A stretch of 11,070 bases of DNA from Oribacterium sp. UBA3737 (GTDB lineage Bacteria > Bacillota_A > Clostridia > Lachnospirales > Lachnospiraceae), in contig DFGZ01000164.1 of assembly GCA_002371295.1 (NCBI GenBank), forward strand, positions 1 to 11,070, in the 5' to 3' direction. Positions within the stretch are counted from its first letter, which is position 1. Each line of letters opens with the position of its first letter. Below the pieces are notes generated by a model, which saw nothing but the letters and a program-made list of their open reading frames with translations, was not told the origin of the DNA and searched no databases. This document shows, piece after piece, positions 6,676 to 11,070 of this stretch. The translations under genes were made by a program, and so were the position numbers.

Positions 6676-7899
6676 TCATTCCTCCCTAACTATCTTCCTA
6701 TATTGTGTAGGTGTCATCCCTTTTTCCTTTTTGAAGATACGGTTAAAATATGTCATATCATTCATACCGGACAGGGATGCGATGGTGTGAACCGAATAAT
6801 CCGATGTATTCAGAAGGAATATCGCACGTTCCACTCTCTTTTTGTTCACAAATCCGGTAAAGGTACTACCTGTTTCTTTCTTGAAAAGTGAAGCAAGATA
6901 ACTCTTGTTAAGTCCCAGGTCTTCTGCGGTTTCCTGCAGTGTGAGTTCCGGCTCAGAAAGCTTCTGAGAGATATGATTAAGGATCTTCTGCATGACAGGA
7001 GAGTAACCTGCTGTAGACTGCTGCTGCACCAAAAGACAGTATTTTTTCAGAATATCCCTGTGTACATCCTTGCTTTCTGCAGGGGATTTCATATTTTCTA
7101 TCTTCACAGCCATCCTTCGTGACATTTCATCAAGATGAATAGGATGCACTTTTCCTCTCTCTGCAGCTTTTCTGCAAACAGTGTTAAATGCAAAAAGGTT
7201 GTTCTTCCTACTTCTCAGGGTATTTGATGATCTGTTATCGATACTGTTAAAGGCGTTGTCGGTGCTGTAATGCATGGCTTTATCAAAATCCCCGCTTGCA
7301 ATGGCATCCATTATTTTTTCTTCCAGGTCATAACGGTATTCCAGCTGCTGCATTGTATCTTCATTGGACGTACTTGCGGCAGAATCAAGGAACGAATCCT
7401 TTTCATCATTCCTCTGCCTTATAGTTTCCATCCTGAAATTGCCTGTTCCATACAGGGTCTCTGCAAGTGTCTCTATATAATCTTCAAGCATGGCAATGTT
7501 GTCGATATAGGTGATTGCGGAGAAATACTGATTTATGAACTGCCAGAGTCCCTGAGGTATATTGTGCTTTTTACAGATTTCCTGTGTTCTTTGTATTCCG
7601 GGGGATTCTATGATATATGGGCCAAGTATCATCCAAAGAGGGTTAGCCTGGTCGGGAAGCGGCAGAAGAATATATCTCAGATTAAAAATATCTTCATAAT
7701 AACAGATTGTATGATTCTGTATAAAATCCTCACTTATCTCCTCAAAATATATTCCTTCAGAGGATTCCTGATGAAGAATGGTCTTTCTGAGACCACGATC
7801 CAGATCCTGTGGAAGGGGCTCCAGTATATCAACTATATGAGAAGGTATACCGATTTTGTCAAAATAGCTTTTTGTAAATTCAAGAAATGCGTTCAGCAT
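6676..7899 (-). CDS. AraC-family transcriptional regulator, candidate regulator of the glucuronide genes
   Basis: A 407-residue regulator read on the minus strand. AGGGG (minus strand, 7910-7906) lies 6 bases before the ATG. The C-terminal 105 residues (about 303-407) are a classic AraC double helix-turn-helix: LTLQETAEDLGLNKSYLASL, then FKKETGSTFTGFVNKKRVERA, the second helix-turn-helix SVHTIASLSGMNDMTYFNRI, and the closing KKEKGMTPTQYRK. The N-terminal 300 residues are a family-variable sensing region with no membrane segment, so it is a soluble protein. The stretch at 200-215 (EEKIMDAIASGDFDKAM) resembles a segment common in long AraC regulators of Lachnospiraceae. It is divergent from the symporter/beta-glucuronidase pair and convergent with the ABC operon, which points to the glucuronide genes as its target. 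The ligand is unknown. No intrinsic terminator for it is visible on its own strand. Confidence 0.93.
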   Translation of the reverse strand: MLNAFLEFTKSYFDKIGIPSHIVDILEPLPQDLDRGLRKTILHQESSEGIYFEEISEDFIQNHTICYYEDIFNLRYILLPLPDQANPLWMILGPYIIESPGIQRTQEICKKHNIPQGLWQFINQYFSAITYIDNIAMLEDYIETLAETLYGTGNFRMETIRQRNDEKDSFLDSAASTSNEDTMQQLEYRYDLEEKIMDAIASGDFDKAMHYSTDNAFNSIDNRSSNTLRSRKNNLFAFNTVCRKAAERGKVHPIHLDEMSRRMAVKIENMKSPAESKDVHRDILKKYCLLVQQQSTAGYSPVMQKILNHISQKLSEPELTLQETAEDLGLNKSYLASLFKKETGSTFTGFVNKKRVERAIFLLNTSDYSVHTIASLSGMNDMTYFNRIFKKEKGMTPTQYRKIVREE

Positions 7900-7944
7900 A
7901 AGTTTCCCCTGAAAAATTCTGTAGTCTATAGTGCGAAGAGGTTT

Positions 7945-7998
7945 TGAACCGGCTTTTCTGCACTCATATCAGATGAGCAAAAGCTCATATTCGGTTCA
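7945..7998. repeat. Nested dyads in the regulator leader
   Basis: An outer pair TGAACCG (7945-7951) with CGGTTCA (7992-7998) encloses an inner hairpin ATGAGC (7973-7978), loop AAAA, GCTCAT (7983-7988). In RNA from the minus strand this lies about 46-99 bases before the AraC-type start codon. It has no T-run and could be a leader structure or a protein-binding dyad. Confidence 0.45.
7963..7990. repeat. CTCATAT direct repeat with 21-bp spacing
   Basis: CTCATAT occurs at 7963-7969 and 7984-7990, start to start exactly 21 bp. This is the spacing at which AraC-family proteins commonly bind two half-sites on one DNA face. The repeat is short, so chance is possible. Confidence 0.35.
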
Positions 7999-8020
7999 GG
8001 CACATACGACTAATATTTAC

Positions 8021-8088
8021 ATAATATAGTATTATATTTGTTTTATGCCACCGAAGCTAAATATCATACTATATTATAAAAATATAGT
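8021..8088. repeat. Repeated AATATAGT motif (three copies, inverted and direct)
   Basis: ATAATATAGTAT (8021-8032) is the exact reverse complement of ATACTATATTAT (8066-8077), giving 12-bp arms separated by 33 bases. A third copy, AATATAGT (8081-8088), lies 5 bases after the inverted core ACTATATT (8068-8075), forming a compact dyad. This set lies between the two divergent genes and ends 2 bases before the candidate -35 at 8091. Confidence 0.55.
8031..8036 (-). promoter_or_regulatory. Candidate -10 box of the AraC-type regulator promoter
   Basis: The minus strand reads TATAAT exactly at 8036-8031. The hexamer 17 bases upstream on that strand is TAGCTT, a poor -35. The -10 overlaps the AATATAGTAT motif copy at 8023-8032, which would allow autoregulation. 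Confidence 0.35.
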
Positions 8089-8090
8089 CA

Positions 8091-8119
8091 TTGTCCGAAT
8101 CCTGACAACAGATTATCAT
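8091..8119 (+). promoter_or_regulatory. Candidate promoter of the symporter/beta-glucuronidase genes
   Basis: TTGTCC (8091-8096) and TATCAT (8114-8119) are separated by exactly 17 bases, with four and five of six consensus matches. The weak -35 with a repeated motif directly upstream is the arrangement expected for an activator-dependent promoter. It would leave a leader of about 225 bases before the start at 8353. Confidence 0.4.
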
Positions 8120-8165
8120 GAAGACACTTGAAATTCAAACACTTAAATTAAAAAAGATATAAGCC

Positions 8166-8276
8166 ATGGAAAAAGATCTGAATATCGTGCCGGCATACAA
8201 TTCAGAAAATGACCATGGGTTAAATCAGAAATTATCGGAAGATTTTATCTTTCCGGACGATCATGAACAGAGATAA
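8166..8276 (+). other. Short open frame of 36 codons in the symporter leader, doubtful
   Basis: An ATG at 8166 opens a 36-codon frame (starting MEKDLNIVPAYN) that ends at the TAA 8274-8276. It follows, after 3 bases, another 14-codon frame (8118-8162, starting MKTLEIQTLK). Neither has a recognisable ribosome site, and neither resembles a known protein. They could be chance frames or remnants. If translated they might act as upstream leader peptides. Confidence 0.15.
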
Positions 8277-8340
8277 TATAATGGCAGCTTATGTTTATGA
8301 TTTTCCGAACAGTGAATCAAAAAACAATGTATTTCAATCT

Positions 8341-8345
8341 GGAGG
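8341..8345 (+). promoter_or_regulatory. Ribosome binding site that fixes the symporter start
   Basis: GGAGG at 8341-8345 lies 7 bases before the ATG at 8353. The in-frame ATGs at 8263 and 8281 have no ribosome site and would add up to 30 hydrophilic residues ahead of the conserved N-terminus. Confidence 0.8.
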
Positions 8346-8352
8346 ACTTGAA

Positions 8353-9828
8353 ATGGTAAGCAGTAAATATGATGTCGGAAATGGAATTCACAGAGTTCCT
8401 ATATGGAGAATTGCAGGGTACGCCCTTAACAATACAGCAACGAATCTTTATCTTTTCCTTATGAGCTTTATAGCCTATTACATCACAGGATGGGTAGGTC
8501 TCGGAGTTGTTCTTGCGGGCAGCTTTTCCATGATCATGCGTGTCTGGGACGGTGTTACAGATCCTATCATAGGCTATATCATTGACAAAACAGATGGGAA
8601 ATTCGGAAAGAACAGACCTTTTATGATTATCGGAAATCTGATTCTTGCTCTTTCAAGTTTCCTTATGTTCTTTGTGACACCTTCACTTCCTGAGGGTGCA
8701 CCGAAAATTCTTTTCTTCATACTTGTAAATGCAGTTTACTACATAGGTTACACATTCCAGTGTGTGACCACAAAAGCGGCACAGTCATGTGTCACCAATG
8801 ATCCTAAACAGCGTCCACTTTTCACAGTGTTCGATGCAATTTACAACATGATCCTTTTCACAGGAGGACAGGTCTTCGTTTCATCCTATCTTGCGGCGAA
8901 GTACCATGGTCTCGGCAAAGACATTGCCATGTTCCACGAGTTCTGGCTTATAGTTGCGCTGACCTCAGCCATCTTCACAGCAATTGCGGTCATTTCCATC
9001 TGGCCTAAGGACAGAAGAGAATATTTCGGTACAGGAGAGGTTCAGAAGATCACCTTCAAGGATTATGTTGAAGTTATAAAAAACAATAAAGCCATACAGA
9101 TGCTTATTATCGCTGCATCAACGGATAAGCTTGGTACAGCTGCAAAAACTTCAACAGTAACTCTCATCATGTATGCCATAGTCGCAGGAAATTTTGCCCT
9201 TTCCGGTGGTTTCCAGATTTACACTACAATCGGTAATGTTATCTTCGTTATCCTGGGTGTCGGTGTCATCGCCACAAGATTCGGACAGAAGAAAGCCATG
9301 GTACTCAGCAGCTGGATCGCACTTATAGGAAATGTGCTAATGATGCTGCTTTGGGGATTTGGTGATCCTACAAGCCTTAATCTTCCGGGATACGAGGGCT
9401 TCAATGGCTTCAATTTCTTTACGGTTTCACTTTTTACACTGACTGTCATCACAGGAGGATTCCAGCAGGTAAGCTCCAACATCGTCATTCCTATGATAGC
9501 GGACTGCACAGATTATGAGACCTATCGTTCAGGCCGCTATGTTCCGGGACTTATGGGAACACTTTTCAGTTTCATTGACAAGATGGTTTCTTCACTGGCT
9601 CCGTTTATTGCAAGCCTCTGCCTTGCTGCCATCGGATTTACAACTCAGATGCCCGATGTGGATACTCCATATACTCCGGCTCTTAAGGGAGTAGGCATCT
9701 TCCTGATGTACGGCCTCGTTTCACTGGGACTTATCGCCAACATCGTTGCAATGAAATATTATCCTCTTTCTGCTGAAAAGATGGCTGAGATAAGAAAGAC
9801 CATTGCCGAAAAAAAGGATGTAGCCTGA
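8353..9828 (+). CDS. GPH-family (MelB/GusB-like) sugar:cation symporter, probable glucuronide importer
   Basis: A 491-residue protein of the cytoplasmic membrane, of usual GPH (glycoside-pentoside-hexuronide) length, with about twelve hydrophobic segments. The N-terminal GYALNNTATNLYLFLMSFIA and the helix II motif VWDGVTDPIIGYIIDKTDG with KFGKNRPF are the family hallmark. D66 and D70 correspond to the MelB cation-site Asp55 and Asp59. The MelB Asp124 position appears to fall in YTFQCVTTKAAQ, without an acidic residue, so the coupling ion or mode may differ. The C-terminal half shows the repeat-related DCTDYETYRSGRYVPG segment typical of the family. It is followed 123 bases later by a beta-glucuronidase gene with no terminator between them, so a glucuronide is the likely substrate, as for E. 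coli UidB/GusB. That assignment rests on context; other GPH substrates such as xylosides or raffinose-type sugars are possible. Confidence 0.88.
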   Translation: MVSSKYDVGNGIHRVPIWRIAGYALNNTATNLYLFLMSFIAYYITGWVGLGVVLAGSFSMIMRVWDGVTDPIIGYIIDKTDGKFGKNRPFMIIGNLILALSSFLMFFVTPSLPEGAPKILFFILVNAVYYIGYTFQCVTTKAAQSCVTNDPKQRPLFTVFDAIYNMILFTGGQVFVSSYLAAKYHGLGKDIAMFHEFWLIVALTSAIFTAIAVISIWPKDRREYFGTGEVQKITFKDYVEVIKNNKAIQMLIIAASTDKLGTAAKTSTVTLIMYAIVAGNFALSGGFQIYTTIGNVIFVILGVGVIATRFGQKKAMVLSSWIALIGNVLMMLLWGFGDPTSLNLPGYEGFNGFNFFTVSLFTLTVITGGFQQVSSNIVIPMIADCTDYETYRSGRYVPGLMGTLFSFIDKMVSSLAPFIASLCLAAIGFTTQMPDVDTPYTPALKGVGIFLMYGLVSLGLIANIVAMKYYPLSAEKMAEIRKTIAEKKDVA

Positions 9829-9873
9829 GATAGTGAGCTAAGGCTAAAGAAAAATACTTGAGTTTCAAAGGAT

Positions 9874-9896
9874 GATACCGGACAGTTTCCGGCATC
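9874..9896 (+). other. Hairpin between symporter and beta-glucuronidase genes
   Basis: GATACCGG (9874-9881) pairs with CCGGCATC (9889-9896) around a 7-base loop, with one A/C mismatch; T9873 and A9897 extend the stem. No T-run follows, so it is not an intrinsic terminator. It could affect mRNA stability or processing between the two cistrons. Confidence 0.35.
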
Positions 9897-9951
9897 AGGA
9901 GTGAGAAACAGCTATATAGATCCTAACTAAGAATAAAAAGGAGGAAAACAG

Positions 9952-11070
9952 ATGCTTTATCCTGTGAATACATCATCAAGAATGGTGGTTGACCTTTCGG
10001 GTATATGGAATTTTGCTTTGGATAACGGAAACGGCTTCACTGAAAAGTGGTATGAAAGGCCTCTCGAAAATCCCATGACCATGCCCGTACCTTCATCCTA
10101 CAATGATTTAAAGGAAGGCGTTTCATTCAGAGATCATTACGGATGGGTATTTTACCAGAGAAACATCTCTGTCCCGAAGTTCATCAGGGATACCCAGAGG
10201 ATAATGCTGAGATGTGATGCCGTCACACACCACGGGATAGTTTATCTGAACGGTAAAGAGCTTTGCAGACATGAAGGCGGTTTCCTCCCCTTTGAAGTTG
10301 AGATCGGTCAGGAGCTTCATGACGGCGACAATCTCTTAACGATAGCTGTTTCAAATATCATAGACTATACGACTCTTCCTGTAGGCGGGGAGAGCAGTAT
10401 GATGGGCGGTGGTTCACCTGTCGGAAATGCATTTAAGAGTGAGCGGAAGATAAATAATCCGAACTTTGATTTCTTCAATTACTGTGGACTCACAAGACCT
10501 GTCCGCATATATACAACCCCAAAGGCTTACATCGATGACATCACTCTGAAGCCTCTGATAAATGGAAAGGATGCCTGTCTTCAATATGAGATAACTTTAA
10601 GATGTACAGAGACTAAAGAAGGAAATGATAAAGCCCCGGTAACATCACCCATGCCGGACTCAGATTCTGAAGAAACAAAAAAGAAAGAATGTGAAACATC
10701 TTCAAGCAAAGAGAACTGTACAGTAAGAATCTATGACGAAAAAAGAAATCTCGTAGCTGAAAGCTCCGGCACAAAGGGACATATAGATATAAAAGACGTG
10801 CACCTCTGGCAGCCTCTTAATGCTTATCTATATGATATAGAAGTCACCTTTAAAGAAGATGTTTACACTCTTCCTTACGGCTTCAGAAGTGTTGAGGTAA
10901 AGGGGGATAAATTCCTCATTAACGGAAGGCCCTTCTACTTCAAGGGCTATGGAAAGCATGAGGACACCTTCCCTGCAGGAAGAGGAATAAATATTCCCAT
11001 GTATGTAAAGGATGTTTCCCTTATGAAGTGGCAGGGGGCCAACAGTTTCCGCTGCAGTCATTATCCTTAC
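9952..11070 (+). CDS. uidA: Beta-glucuronidase, glycoside hydrolase family 2 (3' truncated by window end)
   Basis: The frame stays open for 373 codons to the window edge; the full protein is probably above 600 residues. AGGAGG (9939-9944) lies 7 bases before the ATG. Residue by residue it follows E. coli UidA/GusA: MLYPVNTSSR, DLSGIWNFALD, MPVPSSYNDL, RCDAVTHHGIVYLNGKE, the segment FDFFNYCGLTRPVRIYTTP, HLWQPLNAYLYD, then KGDKFLINGRPFYFKGYGKH and GANSFRCSHYPY. D173 and H370 correspond to E. coli Asp163 and His330 near the active site. The order is sugar-binding jelly roll (about 10-185), Ig-like domain (about 190-305) and the start of the TIM barrel. The catalytic glutamates lie beyond the window. 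No signal peptide is seen, so it should act in the cytoplasm, cutting glucuronides brought in by the adjacent symporter. Residues about 220-255 are a charged, low-complexity insertion absent from E. coli UidA. Confidence 0.93.
   Translation, partial: MLYPVNTSSRMVVDLSGIWNFALDNGNGFTEKWYERPLENPMTMPVPSSYNDLKEGVSFRDHYGWVFYQRNISVPKFIRDTQRIMLRCDAVTHHGIVYLNGKELCRHEGGFLPFEVEIGQELHDGDNLLTIAVSNIIDYTTLPVGGESSMMGGGSPVGNAFKSERKINNPNFDFFNYCGLTRPVRIYTTPKAYIDDITLKPLINGKDACLQYEITLRCTETKEGNDKAPVTSPMPDSDSEETKKKECETSSSKENCTVRIYDEKRNLVAESSGTKGHIDIKDVHLWQPLNAYLYDIEVTFKEDVYTLPYGFRSVEVKGDKFLINGRPFYFKGYGKHEDTFPAGRGINIPMYVKDVSLMKWQGANSFRCSHYPY

Larger units (their letters stand above)
7900..8352. promoter_or_regulatory. 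Divergent control region between the AraC-type regulator and the symporter gene
   Basis: No well-supported gene lies in these 453 bases. The regulator side (7945-7998) holds nested dyads and a 21-bp-spaced direct repeat. The centre (8021-8088) holds an AT-rich set of repeated AATATAGT motifs. The symporter side holds a candidate promoter at 8091-8119 and two short open frames without ribosome sites. The whole stretch is consistent with a shared regulatory region for both directions. Confidence 0.6.

Noticed and set aside
6649..6891. An 80-codon plus-strand open frame over the terminator and the end of the AraC-type gene
   Set aside because: It starts inside the terminator hairpin and overlaps the conserved helix-turn-helix coding region on the other strand.
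7270..7947. A 225-codon plus-strand open frame opposite the AraC-type gene
   Set aside because: It is antisense to a clear AraC-family protein, has no ribosome site, and its Cys/Phe/Ile-rich translation is typical of a shadow frame.
8263..8352. A 30-residue N-terminal extension of the symporter
   Set aside because: No ribosome site precedes the ATGs at 8263 or 8281, while a strong GGAGG lies just before the ATG at 8353, where the family-like N-terminus begins.
7900..8352. A mobile element or attachment site in the divergent intergenic region
   Set aside because: The inverted repeats are short, AT-rich and internal, with no transposase or integrase gene and no target-site duplication; a regulatory role is the simpler reading.
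1..11070. A previously undescribed biological system
   Set aside because: All well-supported genes belong to known families of sugar transport, regulation and glycoside hydrolysis. The unusual points are variations within those families, not a new system.

Overview
The window looks like an accessory carbohydrate-utilisation locus from a Bacillota genome, most probably a gut or rumen Lachnospiraceae-type organism. The evidence is strong AGGAGG-type ribosome sites before almost every gene, moderately AT-rich codon use, a lipoprotein solute-binding protein with a serine-rich linker, intrinsic hairpin-plus-T terminators, and close resemblance of the proteins to families common in that group. The species cannot be named from this sequence alone.

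Layout. (1) Positions 1-288 hold the 3' end of an unrelated gene, probably a HAD-superfamily phosphatase, closed by a strong terminator at 344-381. (2) Positions 382-736 are a non-coding control region with several AT-rich inverted repeats and a candidate extended -10 promoter. (3) Positions 737-6586 form a five-gene plus-strand operon: a lipoprotein sugar-binding protein, an internal terminator, a permease, a fused double ATPase, a second permease and a GntR/LacI-type repressor of the AraR kind. A long hairpin terminator lies at 6618-6669. (4) A minus-strand AraC-family regulator (6676-7899) is convergent with that operon. (5) A 453-bp divergent control region (7900-8352) carries repeated AATATAGT motifs and a 21-bp-spaced direct repeat. 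(6) A plus-strand pair follows: a GPH-family sugar:cation symporter (8353-9828) and a beta-glucuronidase (from 9952), which runs off the window end.

How the parts fit. The symporter plus beta-glucuronidase form a glucuronide module: import of an intact glucuronide, then cytoplasmic cleavage to glucuronate and an aglycone. The divergent AraC-type protein is the obvious candidate regulator. The neighbouring CUT2-type ABC transporter has its own AraR-like repressor as last gene and probably imports a free monosaccharide (pentose, hexose or uronic acid; the substrate is not readable from sequence). Whether the two modules act on parts of the same substrate is only an inference from adjacency.

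I did not find a mobile element, CRISPR array, tRNA or rRNA, and no clearly novel system. The most interesting points are the asymmetric ATPase, which keeps only one complete composite ATP site, the structured control regions, and a charged insertion in the beta-glucuronidase.
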